From contig JAQUQV010000006.1 of NCBI GenBank assembly GCA_028715905.1, positions 1-61,800 of the forward strand: a DNA stretch of 61,800 nucleotides, written 5' to 3'. Below, in pieces: positions 1-9,910 of this stretch; position 1 is the stretch's first letter, and every line of letters starts with the position of its first letter. The notes under the pieces were generated by a model. It was not told the origin of the DNA and ran no database searches. It saw only the letters and a list, made by a program, of their open reading frames with translations. This stretch comes from Kiritimatiellia bacterium. GTDB taxonomy: Bacteria > Verrucomicrobiota > Kiritimatiellia > JAAZAB01. The position numbers and the translations under genes are program-made.

Positions 1-3000
1 GTAATTTTCATCCCGGTAGACCCGGTAAGAAGTTGCGCCCGCCGCATTGTTCCAGGTTATTTTCACCATGTTGCTGTAAGCGCCGTCGCTGGCGCTCAAG
101 TCGGTCGGGGTGGAGGGGATGGTGCCGCCGGGCGAGCCGGCCGCGGTCCAGGTGCTGCTGCCGTAATTGTTTTTGGCCGCCACCCAGTAATAATAATCGG
201 GGCCGCGGGTGATGGCGGTGTCGTCGTAATTGGTGGCGGCCGGATCGTTGTAGACAACATCGGATTGCCATTCCGCGGTTGAGGGGTCGGAGCTTAAACT
301 CCGGAAAATCACGTGGTCCGTGGCATCGGTTGAGCCGATCACCCACGAGACCCGGATCATATTGGGATAAGCGCCGGCGCTGGCCGAAACCTTCTGGGGG
401 GCGGCCAGCAGGCTCCAGCCGACGGCCGGGGAACTGAAAGCGCTTAAGCCGAATTCATTGGTGGTCCTGACCCAGTAATAATACCGGCGGAGCGGGGTGC
501 CGCTGTAATCTCTGGCGGACAAGCCGTTCGTTTCATTAAGAATTACCGCCGTGGAGGAATTGTTTTCAGCGCTGCGGTAGACGAGGTAGGAACTCGCCCC
601 GGCGGAGGAGTTCCAGTTTAAATCTGTCCGGCGGATATAAGCGCCCTGTCCGGCGGAAAGCCCGGTCGGCGCGCGGCAGGGTATGCCGCCGTAATCGTTT
701 TCGCCGAAGCCGCTGATGCCGGCCACGTCGTTGCCGGCCTTGACCCAGTACCAATTGGTCAGGCCCGGCGTAAGAGTTTCATCGTTGTAATTTGTCGCGG
801 AAGTTGTGCCGATTTGCGCGGCGGTGTTGGTGGCGTTGGTCAGACTGCGGTAGACATAATAAAGCGTGGCGTTGGAAGAAGCCTGCCATGTTACGACGAC
901 GGAATTGGTGGGAATGCCCTTGGTGGCCGCGACGTTTTCGGGCGGGAAGGGCGGAATGCCGCCTGAATCGGGATCGCTGAGCGCGCTCATGGCCACCGGG
1001 GTTCTGGCCTTGACCCAGTAATAATAAACCCGGCCGCCCTCAATCGTCGTGTCGTTGTAATTGGTACCGGTCAGGCGGTAGATTCTTCCGGCCAGGGCGG
1101 GCGAATCGTTTGTGCCGCGCCAGAGCTCGTAATTGACGGCGTTCGCGACGCCGTTCCAGGAAACATGGACGTAATTGGAAAATGTGCCGTATTTTGAAGC
1201 GGCAACACCGGTTGGCCGCAGGAAATTCTGAATGTTCAGCCCCTGGTTGCCGGTGCGCAGGGCGTCGCGCCGGAACATCGGCCAGGCGCTTTCCGCCGGC
1301 GGCGCCGAGCCGTAAAGGGCGTAAAGGTAGCCGCGGTCGCTGATATAAACCGTGCCTTCGCTGTCAATCATCGGCGCATGGAACTGAATGTCGGTAACCG
1401 TGTCAAAAACCCAGTTGGTGGTTCCATCGGGATTGAAGGAATAAACCTGTCCCGCTTCTGAAGGGATGGGGTTTGCGGCGCCGACAATGATGGAACCGTC
1501 GGCGGCGATGGCCGGCGATGAGTTGACGGGCTTTCCGACATGCCATGTTTTTACCGTGGCGCCATTGGTGTTAAAGGCGTAAAGATTGTTTCCGCCGCCC
1601 ACGTAAATGACGCCGTTGGTGCCGATGGCCGGGGAAGAATAAATCTGGCCCCCGGCGGTCCAGGTCTGGACGGTTCCGCCGGCATTGAAGGCGTACAGCT
1701 TGTTGCCGCTGGCGGCGTAAATCGTGCCGTTTGAATCCAGCGCGGGAGAAGAATAAATACTGCCGCTTGTTGCCGACCATTCTTTACTGATAGAACCGTC
1801 TTCCGCAACAAACTCTTTGAGAATAGGTCCTAAGGAAGCCGCGGCATATACCATGTCATTTGATCCGACCGACGGAAGGGCATTACAGCTATAAACGAGG
1901 TCTTTTGTCCAAAGCAAGCTGCCGGATAGTTCCAGGGCATAAAAATATTCGTTATAACTGAAAAAACATCTTCCGTGATTGTCCAGCGCCGGTGATGTCC
2001 AGAATGACGGAGCTACTTCGGCACGTTCAAATAACAAGGTTGTTGCCCCGCCCGGTTGGACGGCATAGGCTTTTCCTGAACTGGTGTTGATATAAATTAC
2101 ATTGTTGGTCCCAATAACCGGCGCGCCTAATCCATCCAAGGGGGCGACCTCTATCGCAACCGTTGAAGTTGTGGTAACGCGCCACCGTTCAACGCCGGCG
2201 CTGGAAAAACCTACCAGCCCGGTTGAACTGGAGCCTCCAACCGCAATTGTTCCGTCCCAGGTCAGGGCCGGCGAACTGCAGACTCCAGCCAGATATTTTC
2301 TCCATTTCAGCGTTCCGTAGGCCAGAGTAGCGGGAAATCTGGAGACAAAGCCGTCCGAAGCCCCGCCGCGAAAAGCGGTTTCATAGGCGACGTCGCTGGC
2401 CGGGAAATCTTCCGAGGCGGTGATGCCGGCCGTGAAAAGCAGGTTGGTTTCCGGAGAGAGGGCCAGCGCCAAAGCCTGGTCGTTAGCGGCGCCGCCCATG
2501 TAGGTGGCGGCCTGCAGGTTGGCCAGCGCGCCGTTCATCCGCAGAATAAAGGCGTCTTGCGCGCCGTTGCGGGAACGGTTGTAAGCGGAGCGCGTGGCCG
2601 GGAAATTATCGGATTCGGTGTAACCGGCCAGGTAGACCAGGCTCGTGGAAGCACTGCTGTCCAGGACAAGACACCTTGCCGCGTCGTCGCCCGATCCACC
2701 GATATAGGTTGAGGCGCAAAGATTGGAGACGCTGTTCGTCAGACAGCTCACGAACGCGTCCGCGCCGCCGGCCAGGGCGGATTGATAGGCGCCGGCGGAA
2801 GTCGGGAAGCCGGACGATTTTGTATATCCGGCCACGTAAAGCCGGTTACTGACGTCCAGGGCAACCGCGCTGGCTTCATCGTCCGCCGTGCCGCCCAGGA
2901 AAGTGGCGGCGGAACGATTGGTCAACCAGGCGTCCAGTTGGGCGACAAAGACGTCCGCGCCGCCGGCGTGTGTCTTCTGGTAACCGTTCGTGACGGGAAA

Positions 3001-4497
3001 ATCGCCGGACTCGGTTGAGCCGGCCACGTAAATAAAATTAGTAACGCCGTCGCCGGAAGACGCCGCCACCGCGGCGGCCTGATCGGCCGACGTCCCGCCC
3101 AGGAATGTGCCGCCCTTGAAACCAGCGGCGCCGACCGTATTGCTGAAAACAACGGCAAAAGCGTCGCGCGCGCCGTTATAGTTAGTCTGATAACCGTTGG
3201 CGGCTACCGGAAAATCCTCCGATTCGGTGTAGCCGACAATATATTGTTGGCAGGACCCGTTATCCATGGCGATGGCCGTGGCGCTGTCAAGATTGGTTCC
3301 GCCGAGGTAAGTCGCCTGTTCCAGTTCCAGGTCGCTTGATGATAAAACCGCCGCGAAGGCGTCGCCTTCGCCGTTGTAATTGGTCTGGTAACCGTTGGCG
3401 GCGAACGGGAAATCCTCGGATTCCGTGTAACCGGCCAGCCAGATTTTCTGCTCGTCTGCGTCCAGGCCAACGGCAAAGGCCTGGTCGTTGGAACTGCCGC
3501 CGAGGTAAGTGGAGACCGAAAGGACGCCGAGTGAGGCGTCAAATTTGGAAATGAAAACATCGCAGTCGCCGTTGGTAAGGGAAGCGAAGGGGGTGTTGTT
3601 GGTGACCGGGAAATCAACGGAATCGGTCCAGCCGGCCGCGTAAACATTAGTCTGGCTGTCAACGACGATGGCCTGTACGGCGTCGGCCCCGCCGCCGCCG
3701 ATGAAGGTTGAGGCCAGGAAAGGATCAATCACCAGCGGCCGGCTCCGGTCATAACTGCCCAGCCTGAATCCGACCGCCCCGTCCCCGCGCAGGGCGTAGG
3801 CGACTTCAACGGGGGTAAAATCAGGCCGGGTGCGGTCCGAGGCGTTCAAAATTTCTTCCGCCAGGCCGCCGGCCGGGGCCGCCGGCGCATCCGTCTGCCA
3901 GGCAACGGGCGCGGTGAAACAAACCTTTCCCAGGGCGGTCAGAAGCTCCAGGCGGCCGTCCGGCGCGATTTGCATGCCGGAAGTTCCCTCAAACCCCAGG
4001 ATGATTTCATCCGGGTCCGCGCCGGGGGAAACGACAAATATTTTTTCCACGTTATTGCCGCGGGCCGAGAGGAGCAGATTAATGCCGTCGTAGACCTCGC
4101 CGAAATCCAACCGGTCAAAAACCGGCAGGTTTGTCTTCCAGTTTTCGGGCCGGCCGCCGGTGAAAGAATTGACGCGCGCCTTTGATTGGCCGGCGCCGGA
4201 GGGCCGGGCCTGGAAAGCGCCCCGCAAGATTTCGGTGATGACAGCCGCGCCGGCCTTTTTGCCGGACTCGTATTTGGGAAGGACATAGACAATTTTGCCG
4301 TCGGCCAGGGCGTAGACCGTGCCGCCGAATGTCTTGGCATAGTATTTAACTTCGGGGCTGGCGAGCTGGCCTTCGTTGGCGATAAAAGGCACACGGGAGG
4401 AATTTATCAGGCCGCGCGGTTCGGGGGCGGCCGGCGTTGAAAGCGGAAAAGCATTCAGCGCGGCAAGCAGAAGAATAAATTCCGTTATCCGGCGCAT
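1..4497 (-). CDS. Large secreted SBBP / PQQ-propeller / fibronectin-III protein, 3' end outside window
   Basis: An uninterrupted frame of 1499 codons runs from the ATG at 4497 to the left edge, so the protein is C-terminally partial. Reading along it: a short hydrophobic signal sequence (residues 1-20); an N-terminal domain (about 25-250) of the type that precedes SBBP repeats; about eight SBBP beta-propeller repeats (about 255-720) with the recurring pattern 'TYLGG..ND.A' and 'AGYTESEDFP'; a PQQ-like propeller (about 730-1090) with repeated 'SSPAL/IDSNGTIYA' blades; then tandem Fn3 domains (about 1100-1499) marked by 'YNDTT' and 'YYYWVKA'. The role is not known; this architecture is typical of exported surface or adhesin-like proteins. 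A promoter-like sequence lies 56-84 bp upstream. The several short frames on both strands here are shadows of this gene. Confidence 0.88.
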   Translation of the reverse strand, partial: MRRITEFILLLAALNAFPLSTPAAPEPRGLINSSRVPFIANEGQLASPEVKYYAKTFGGTVYALADGKIVYVLPKYESGKKAGAAVITEILRGAFQARPSGAGQSKARVNSFTGGRPENWKTNLPVFDRLDFGEVYDGINLLLSARGNNVEKIFVVSPGADPDEIILGFEGTSGMQIAPDGRLELLTALGKVCFTAPVAWQTDAPAAPAGGLAEEILNASDRTRPDFTPVEVAYALRGDGAVGFRLGSYDRSRPLVIDPFLASTFIGGGGADAVQAIVVDSQTNVYAAGWTDSVDFPVTNNTPFASLTNGDCDVFISKFDASLGVLSVSTYLGGSSNDQAFAVGLDADEQKIWLAGYTESEDFPFAANGYQTNYNGEGDAFAAVLSSSDLELEQATYLGGTNLDSATAIAMDNGSCQQYIVGYTESEDFPVAANGYQTNYNGARDAFAVVFSNTVGAAGFKGGTFLGGTSADQAAAVAASSGDGVTNFIYVAGSTESGDFPVTNGYQKTHAGGADVFVAQLDAWLTNRSAATFLGGTADDEASAVALDVSNRLYVAGYTKSSGFPTSAGAYQSALAGGADAFVSCLTNSVSNLCASTYIGGSGDDAARCLVLDSSASTSLVYLAGYTESDNFPATRSAYNRSRNGAQDAFILRMNGALANLQAATYMGGAANDQALALALSPETNLLFTAGITASEDFPASDVAYETAFRGGASDGFVSRFPATLAYGTLKWRKYLAGVCSSPALTWDGTIAVGGSSSTGLVGFSSAGVERWRVTTTSTVAIEVAPLDGLGAPVIGTNNVIYINTSSGKAYAVQPGGATTLLFERAEVAPSFWTSPALDNHGRCFFSYNEYFYALELSGSLLWTKDLVYSCNALPSVGSNDMVYAAASLGPILKEFVAEDGSISKEWSATSGSIYSSPALDSNGTIYAASGNKLYAFNAGGTVQTWTAGGQIYSSPAIGTNGVIYVGGGNNLYAFNTNGATVKTWHVGKPVNSSPAIAADGSIIVGAANPIPSEAGQVYSFNPDGTTNWVFDTVTDIQFHAPMIDSEGTVYISDRGYLYALYGSAPPAESAWPMFRRDALRTGNQGLNIQNFLRPTGVAASKYGTFSNYVHVSWNGVANAVNYELWRGTNDSPALAGRIYRLTGTNYNDTTIEGGRVYYYWVKARTPVAMSALSDPDSGGIPPFPPENVAATKGIPTNSVVVTWQASSNATLYYVYRSLTNATNTAAQIGTTSATNYNDETLTPGLTNWYWVKAGNDVAGISGFGENDYGGIPCRAPTGLSAGQGAYIRRTDLNWNSSAGASSYLVYRSAENNSSTAVILNETNGLSARDYSGTPLRRYYYWVRTTNEFGLSAFSSPAVGWSLLAAPQKVSASAGAYPNMIRVSWVIGSTDATDHVIFRSLSSDPSTAEWQSDVVYNDPAATNYDDTAITRGPDYYYWVAAKNNYGSSTWTAAGSPGGTIPSTPTDLSASDGAYSNMVKITWNNAAGATSYRVYRDENY

Positions 4498-4552
4498 ATT
4501 GTTAACCCCGGTTGGCGGCAGAAATCGCCCGGCAGCCGTCTAACCACCGCTA

Positions 4553-4581
4553 ATATTACAAAATCAACGACTGTTTGCCAA
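4553..4581 (-). promoter_or_regulatory. Sigma70-type promoter for the SBBP/Fn3 gene
   Basis: On the minus strand TTGGCA (4576-4581) and TAATAT (4553-4558) are 17 bp apart. They are 5/6 and 4/6 matches to the sigma70 consensus and leave a leader of about 50 nt before the ATG at 4497. Prediction by eye only. Confidence 0.5.
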
Positions 4582-4589
4582 TAATATTA

Positions 4590-7088
4590 TCAGCTTTTTT
4601 TCTCCCGGCGGAAAAACATCATGACCGGCGTGGCGATAAAAACGGTGGAATAAACGCCGGTAATAATGCCGATTACAAAGAGCACCGCAAAGTTATTGAT
4701 GGCGCCCCCGCCGAAAATGAGCAGCATCATCACCGCCAGGAAAGTTGTCAGCGAGGTCAGCACGGTCCGGGAAAGGGTTTCGTTGATGCTGATATTGCAG
4801 ATTTCAACAAACGGACGGTTGGCCAGTTGTTTGCTCTTTTCGCGGATGCGGTCAAAGATAACGATCGTGTCGTTGACCGAAAAGCCGATTATGGTCAGGA
4901 GCGCGGCCACGATGGTCATGTCAATCTGCCGCCCCATCAGGCAGTATATGCCGATGCTGATTAAAACGTCGTGCAGGAGCGCCACGACGGCGCCGACCGC
5001 GTAGGCGAATTTGAACCGCACCGATATGTAAATGATCATGCCGACCGCCGCCCATAAAAGGGCATAGACCGCCCGCCGGGTCATTTCGCTGCCGATCTGC
5101 GGCCCGATCGCTTCCTCGCTCAACACCTTGAAGCCCGAGGCGTTAAAGGAGTTTAGCAGGGCGGTTTTGGCCTTGTCGCCCGCGCCGAACGGAACCCGGA
5201 TCTGGAGGAATTCATCGTTCTTGTCCAGTTCCTTCTGGTATTGAATGTGCGCCTGGGATATTCCCGCCGCGCCGAGCGCATTCCTGATTTTTTCAACTTC
5301 CGGTTTCTGGTTAAAACGGAAAATTATCGCGGAGCCGCCGGTGAAATCGGTGCCCAGCACATTGCCCGGGTCGGAAACGCCGCGTTTGACGGTATAAGCC
5401 CAGGACAGGGCGATGACTACGACGGAGGCGAGAATGGCGATTTTCCTGAACCCGATGAAATCAATGCTGGTCGGCTTGATGAAATTGAGCATTTTCAGGG
5501 TTGGCAGGGCCCAGCGCCGCGCGATCACATTCAAAAACATGCGCGTAACCGTCAGGGCGGTGTACATGCTGACCATGATGCCGGCCGTCAGGGTGATGCC
5601 GAATCCGCGCACGGCGCCGGAGCCGAACATGAAAAGGATCACCGCCGCCATGACCGTGGTGAGGTTGGAGTCCAGAATCGTGGAAAAGGCCTTGTGATAG
5701 CCGCCTTCAATGGCCGCCGCCAGCCTTTTGCCGGCGTTCTGCTCCTCGCGGATGCGCTCAAAGATGAGCACATTGGCGTCCACGGCCATGCCGATGGTCA
5801 GGGCGATGCCGGCTATGCCCGGCAGGGTCAAGACCGGAAGGCCGATATGGGCGCCCGACACATTCCCCGAAAAAAGGCTTAAAAATCCGGCGGTGATCAT
5901 CATGGCCAGCGGCAAGAGCAGCATGTTGAAGATCAGGCCGATATTGGCGACAACGCCCCCGAGCAGGTAATAGGAGGCCATAAATGCCAGCACGATGATG
6001 CCGCTGTAGATTGAGGCGCGCGTTCCGCTTGCCACGGAATCGTGTCCCAGGGACGGGTCAACCAGGCGGGACTCTATGATTTCCACCGGCGTCGGCAGAG
6101 AGCCGGCCCGCAGCGCAATCGCCAGGTCCTGGGCGTCTTTCAAGGTAAAATTCCCCTCAATGATCGCCTCGCCGCCGTAAATGGCCGTTTTGATAAAAGG
6201 CGCCGAATAGAGAGTGCCGTCCATGATAATGGCCAGGTAACGGCGGCCTTCCGGACTGAGGTTCTTGGCGCCGCCCGGGGCGTAATCGGCCGTGATGCGC
6301 GCGAACTTGCGCGCGCCCTTGGAATCAAATTTCATGGTAACATACGGCTGGCCGAGCTGGTCGTATTCAACCCCGGCGTTCCGGACCGTGTCGCCTTTCA
6401 GTTCATGCCTTTGTTTCACAAAAAAGGGCGTGAAAAATTTCTGGCCTTCTTCGGTGGTTTCCTCCAGCATGAACCGGTATCCCGGCGGCGCCCTGAATTT
6501 TTCCAGTTGCGCGCGGAACTCGGCGTTGTATTGCTCTTCGGGAAGCGCCTGGAGGTCGCGCTTGTAGACATTGCGGCCGTTCCGGCCGCGCGCGCTCAGG
6601 GAAACGATCCTGAAGCCTTCCGGCGCCAGGCCCTTTTCAAACAATTCGCCGGTCAGCTTTTCATTTTCCTCGTGCACCATGCTGAATTCAAGAAAGGCGG
6701 CGCTTTGAATCAGCTTGACGGCCCGGGCCTGGTCTTCGTCCTTGAGGCCGGGGATCTGCACCACGATGCGGTCGTCCTTTTCCGGATAAATCTGCGGCTC
6801 GGCCACGCCCAGGGCGTCCACCCGGTTGCGGATGATTTCCAGCGCCTGCTCCTGGGCGCGTTTGACCGCCCCCGGCACGCGGCTCTGGATTTCCTTGTCC
6901 GCAACCTCGCTGTATTCCTCGCGCAGCTGTTTTTCAATTTCGGCGCGGTTGATGCGGACGGTGAAACTCATGCCGCCCTTGAGGTCAAGCCCCAGTTTTA
7001 TTTTCTGTTTCGGCGGAATGACGAGCGCGAGCGAAAACGCCGTCAGGGCGATCAGAAGCAGCCATTTCCAAAGCGCGTGTTTATCCAT
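4590..7088 (-). CDS. secDF: Protein translocase subunit SecDF (single-chain fusion)
   Basis: This is the proton-driven accessory pump of Sec export in the inner membrane. SecD and SecF are fused in one 832-residue chain. The SecD half starts with a membrane segment (residues 7-25) followed by the LDLKGG motif (34-39), a periplasmic region and five further membrane segments with 'GMAVDANVLIFERIREE'. The SecF half begins near residue 540 (DFIGFRK) and carries 'FSVNDTIVIFDRIRE'. Length fits fused SecDF proteins. It lies 15 bp after yajC and is probably the last gene of an operon that starts at the acyl-CoA dehydrogenase. Confidence 0.97.
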   Translation of the reverse strand: MDKHALWKWLLLIALTAFSLALVIPPKQKIKLGLDLKGGMSFTVRINRAEIEKQLREEYSEVADKEIQSRVPGAVKRAQEQALEIIRNRVDALGVAEPQIYPEKDDRIVVQIPGLKDEDQARAVKLIQSAAFLEFSMVHEENEKLTGELFEKGLAPEGFRIVSLSARGRNGRNVYKRDLQALPEEQYNAEFRAQLEKFRAPPGYRFMLEETTEEGQKFFTPFFVKQRHELKGDTVRNAGVEYDQLGQPYVTMKFDSKGARKFARITADYAPGGAKNLSPEGRRYLAIIMDGTLYSAPFIKTAIYGGEAIIEGNFTLKDAQDLAIALRAGSLPTPVEIIESRLVDPSLGHDSVASGTRASIYSGIIVLAFMASYYLLGGVVANIGLIFNMLLLPLAMMITAGFLSLFSGNVSGAHIGLPVLTLPGIAGIALTIGMAVDANVLIFERIREEQNAGKRLAAAIEGGYHKAFSTILDSNLTTVMAAVILFMFGSGAVRGFGITLTAGIMVSMYTALTVTRMFLNVIARRWALPTLKMLNFIKPTSIDFIGFRKIAILASVVVIALSWAYTVKRGVSDPGNVLGTDFTGGSAIIFRFNQKPEVEKIRNALGAAGISQAHIQYQKELDKNDEFLQIRVPFGAGDKAKTALLNSFNASGFKVLSEEAIGPQIGSEMTRRAVYALLWAAVGMIIYISVRFKFAYAVGAVVALLHDVLISIGIYCLMGRQIDMTIVAALLTIIGFSVNDTIVIFDRIREKSKQLANRPFVEICNISINETLSRTVLTSLTTFLAVMMLLIFGGGAINNFAVLFVIGIITGVYSTVFIATPVMMFFRREKKS

Positions 7089-7103
7089 TGCGTGTTTATC
7101 CTC

Positions 7104-7466
7104 TTATTCCTTGCCGAGCTCTTCGTCCTTTTGAATGACCCTGCTGACCGCCGCCCGCAGGACGTCCACCTTGGTGTTGTCGGCGATTTTAATCGTGAAA
7201 ATATTCTCCTTGGCGTTGGTGACGATGCCGATCATCCCGCCGCCGAAGATGACCCGGTCGCCGGTCTTGATGCTGCTGATCAGGTTGCGGCGCTCCTTTT
7301 CCTTTCTCTGCTGGGGGCGGATCAGCAGGAAATAAAAGAGTGCCAGCATGATCACCACCCAGCCGATCATCATTACCGGCGAGGACTGCTGGCCGCCGCC
7401 CTGGGCCCCGGCGCCGCCGGGCGCTCCGCACATGGCGAATGTTGCGAAATCAAACATTGCATGCAT
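7104..7466 (-). CDS. yajC: Preprotein translocase subunit YajC
   Basis: Small single-span membrane protein of the SecDF-YajC complex, 120 residues. It has a Met/Gly-rich N-terminus, one hydrophobic helix (about residues 30-48, ending 'FYFLLIRPQQRKEKE') and the characteristic basic segment followed by 'SIKTGDRVIFGGGMIGIV'. The start at 7466 has an AGGAGG ribosome site 8 nt upstream; a second ATG nine bases later is possible. The gene sits between tgt (59 bp) and secDF (15 bp), an order common in Gram-negative bacteria. Confidence 0.95.
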   Translation of the reverse strand: MHAMFDFATFAMCGAPGGAGAQGGGQQSSPVMMIGWVVIMLALFYFLLIRPQQRKEKERRNLISSIKTGDRVIFGGGMIGIVTNAKENIFTIKIADNTKVDVLRAAVSRVIQKDEELGKE

Positions 7467-7525
7467 CTCTTTTTCCTCCTGGTTTGTTAACGGATCAATA
7501 TTTTAGCCATTCACGTCTTGAAATT

Positions 7526-8704
7526 TCAGCGCGAATGGTTTTCCCTCAATTTTTCAAGCATCTGGGAAAACTTCCCCTCCTCAATCGCGCTTCTGATCTC
7601 TTCCATGAACTTCATATAACAATAAATGTTGTGAATTGTCAGCAAAACAATTCCGAGAATTTCATCCGCGTTCAGCAGATGCCTCAAATAAGCGCGGCTG
7701 AAATTGGCGCAGGCGTAACAGCCGCATCCTTCCTCAATCGGCGCAAGCTCTTCCCGATTCGCGGCGGTTTTCAGGGAAAAGCGCCCTTTCCGGGTCACGG
7801 CCGCGCCGTTCCGCGCCAGCCTGGTCGGCATGACGCAGTCAAACATGTCCACGCCCATGGCCACCGCCTCGGCCATCTGGCGCAGTTTGCCCACGCCCAT
7901 CAGGTAACGCGGTTTTTCCGGCGGCAGAAAAGGCGCGCTGTTCCGGATGCCGTCCAGCAAAACCTCCTCGGGCTCGCCGACGCTTACGCCGCCGACGGCA
8001 AAGCCGTCAAAATCCATGCGGCGCAACTCCTCCGCGCAGCGCTTCCGCAAATCCGGATAAACGCCGCCCTGCACGATGCCGAAAGCGAGCTGGCCCGTGT
8101 TGCGGGGCTGGCCGGCGCAAACAGAGGCCCATCGTAATGTCCGCTCCGCTGCCTGGCAAGCATAATCGTATTCGCAGGGGTAGGGTATGCACTCGTCAAA
8201 CGCCATGGCCACGTCCGCGCCCAGGCGCCGCTGGATGGCCATGGCCTCGGCCGGTCCGATAAAAAAACGGCGGCCGTCCACGTGGGAATTGAATTCAACG
8301 CCCGCGTCGCTTATTTTGCGCTTCGCGGCCAGGCTGAACACCTGGAAGCCGCCGCTGTCCGTGAGAATCGGTTTTGACCAGCCCATGAAGCGGTGCAATC
8401 CGCCGCATTTTGCGATCACCTCCGTTCCCGGCCGGTCGTTGAGGTGATAGGCGTTGCAGAGAATCATGCTTGCCCCGGTTTCCGCGAGCCGCTCCGGGGT
8501 CATGGCCTTGACCGTGCCCTGCGTGCCGACCGGCATGAAAATCGGCGTCTCCGCCGCCCCGTGGGCGGTATGCAGCCTCCCGCGCCGCGCGCAGGTCCGC
8601 GCATCCCTCTTTAATATTTCAAATGTTTCGGCCATCTTTTCCGCGCGCGGCCAGGCTTCGCCAAGGCGAGTCGGCGGAGGAGGCTGCCGCGCGGGATGCT
8701 TCAC
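7526..8704 (-). CDS. tgt: Queuine/preQ1 tRNA-ribosyltransferase
   Basis: Exchanges guanine 34 for preQ1 in tRNAs with GUN anticodons. Family residues are all visible: the base-binding 'DSGGFQVFSL', 'GIVQGGV', the nucleophile Asp in 'GVDMFDCVMPTRLARNG' and the zinc site CxCxxC ('CGCYAC') with a distal His ('TIHN'). The frame opens with a GTG at 8704 that overlaps the stop of the upstream gene as GTGA, but homologues usually start near the internal ATG at 8635 ('MAETFEILKRD'), so the first 23 residues may not be translated. Likely co-transcribed with the acyl-CoA dehydrogenase, yajC and secDF. Confidence 0.95.
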   Translation of the reverse strand: MKHPARQPPPPTRLGEAWPRAEKMAETFEILKRDARTCARRGRLHTAHGAAETPIFMPVGTQGTVKAMTPERLAETGASMILCNAYHLNDRPGTEVIAKCGGLHRFMGWSKPILTDSGGFQVFSLAAKRKISDAGVEFNSHVDGRRFFIGPAEAMAIQRRLGADVAMAFDECIPYPCEYDYACQAAERTLRWASVCAGQPRNTGQLAFGIVQGGVYPDLRKRCAEELRRMDFDGFAVGGVSVGEPEEVLLDGIRNSAPFLPPEKPRYLMGVGKLRQMAEAVAMGVDMFDCVMPTRLARNGAAVTRKGRFSLKTAANREELAPIEEGCGCYACANFSRAYLRHLLNADEILGIVLLTIHNIYCYMKFMEEIRSAIEEGKFSQMLEKLRENHSR

Positions 8705-9861
8705 TGTTTTTTGCCGGCCGCTTCCTTGATCAGGTTCAAGGCGATTACTTCGCGCTGGATCTGGTTGGTGCCTTCGTAAATCTGGGTGATCTTGGCGTCG
8801 CGCATCATTTTTTCAACCGGATATTCCCGCATATAGCCGTAGCCGCCGAAGACCTGCACGGCGTCGGTCGTAACGCGCATGGCGGTGTCCGAGGCAAACA
8901 GCTTGCACATGGCCGATATTTTGCCGATGTCTTTGGCGCCGCCGTCAATGTAGCGCGCGGCCTGGTAAATGAGCGCGCGCGCGGCCTCCACCTGCGTGGC
9001 CATGTCCGCCAGCATGAATTGAACGCCCTGAAAAGAACAGATCGGACTGCCGAACTGGCGCCGTTCGCGGCTGTATTTGACCGCCTCGTCCAAAGCGCCG
9101 GCGGCGATGCCGAGCGCCTGGGCCGCCACGCCGGGCCGGGACATGTCCAGGGTTTTCATGGCGATGATGAATCCCATGCCTTCCCGGCCGAGCAGGTTGG
9201 CCTTGGGCACGCGGCAGTCCTGGAAAACCAGTTCACGGGTGGCCGAGGCGCGGATACCCATTTTATTTTCCTTTTTGCCGAAGGTGAAGCCGGGCATCCC
9301 CTTTTCCAGGATGAAAGCGCTGGCGCCCCGGGCGCCCTTTGCTTTGTCGGTCTTGACGATGACCGTGTAGACGTCGGCCTCGCCGCCGTTGGTGATCCAC
9401 TGCTTGGTGCCGTTGAGGATGTAATCATCGCCGTCGCGCTTTGCGGTCGTGGCGATGGCGCCGGCGTCGCTGCCGGCGTTGGCCTCGGTCAGACCGAAGG
9501 CCGCGAGCGACTCGCCCTTGGCGATGCGCGGGAGATATTTATCTTTCTGTTCATCGGTCCCGAAAATAATGATCGGGAAGGTGCCCAGGGCGGTGGCCGC
9601 CATGCTCAAGGCGATGCCGCTGCAGATTTTGGAAAGCTCTTCAACGGCGATGGAAAGGTCCAACACGCCGCCGCCCAGGCCGCCGTATTTTTCCTCTATA
9701 TAAAGTCCGCACAGGTCGGATTGGGCGAATACTTTCAGAATTTCATGCGGAAACTCGCCGGTTTCGTCGTAATGCGCACGGACCGGCTTGATTTTTTCAT
9801 GGGCGATCTGACGGCATAAATCGCGGATCATTTCCTGCTGTTCCGTTAATCCGTATTTCAT
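8701..9861 (-). CDS. Acyl-CoA dehydrogenase (butyryl-CoA type)
   Basis: FAD enzyme oxidising short-chain acyl-CoA to enoyl-CoA in the cytoplasm. The 386-residue length and full set of family motifs are present: 'AFGLTEANAGSDAG', 'YILNGTKQWITNGG', 'SRERRQFGSPI' and 'QVFGGYGYMREYP'. The catalytic base is Glu363 in 'YEGTNQIQRE', the position used by short/medium-chain enzymes. The ATG at 9861 has an AGGAG 10 nt upstream and is preceded by a strong promoter. No ETF or thiolase gene is nearby, so the pathway (butyrate metabolism or fatty acid degradation) cannot be fixed from this window. Being first in an operon with tgt and secDF is unusual. Confidence 0.93.
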   Translation of the reverse strand: MKYGLTEQQEMIRDLCRQIAHEKIKPVRAHYDETGEFPHEILKVFAQSDLCGLYIEEKYGGLGGGVLDLSIAVEELSKICSGIALSMAATALGTFPIIIFGTDEQKDKYLPRIAKGESLAAFGLTEANAGSDAGAIATTAKRDGDDYILNGTKQWITNGGEADVYTVIVKTDKAKGARGASAFILEKGMPGFTFGKKENKMGIRASATRELVFQDCRVPKANLLGREGMGFIIAMKTLDMSRPGVAAQALGIAAGALDEAVKYSRERRQFGSPICSFQGVQFMLADMATQVEAARALIYQAARYIDGGAKDIGKISAMCKLFASDTAMRVTTDAVQVFGGYGYMREYPVEKMMRDAKITQIYEGTNQIQREVIALNLIKEAAGKKQ

Positions 9862-9910
9862 ATTTCATTTTCTCCTGTTTCTGCTTCGCTTGCGTGGATT
9901 CGCGGCGCTG

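Noticed and set aside
1-4497. Many short frames on both strands, which could be listed as separate small genes.
   Set aside because: A single continuous minus-strand frame with clear domain repeats explains the whole stretch.
5241-7490. Long plus-strand frames (up to 482 codons) opposite secDF and yajC.
   Set aside because: They are antisense shadows caused by high GC; no domain pattern, and the minus strand is certain.
8701-9861. Part of a butyrate operon.
   Set aside because: No ETF, thiolase, crotonase or hydroxybutyryl-CoA dehydrogenase gene nearby; only the dehydrogenase is present.
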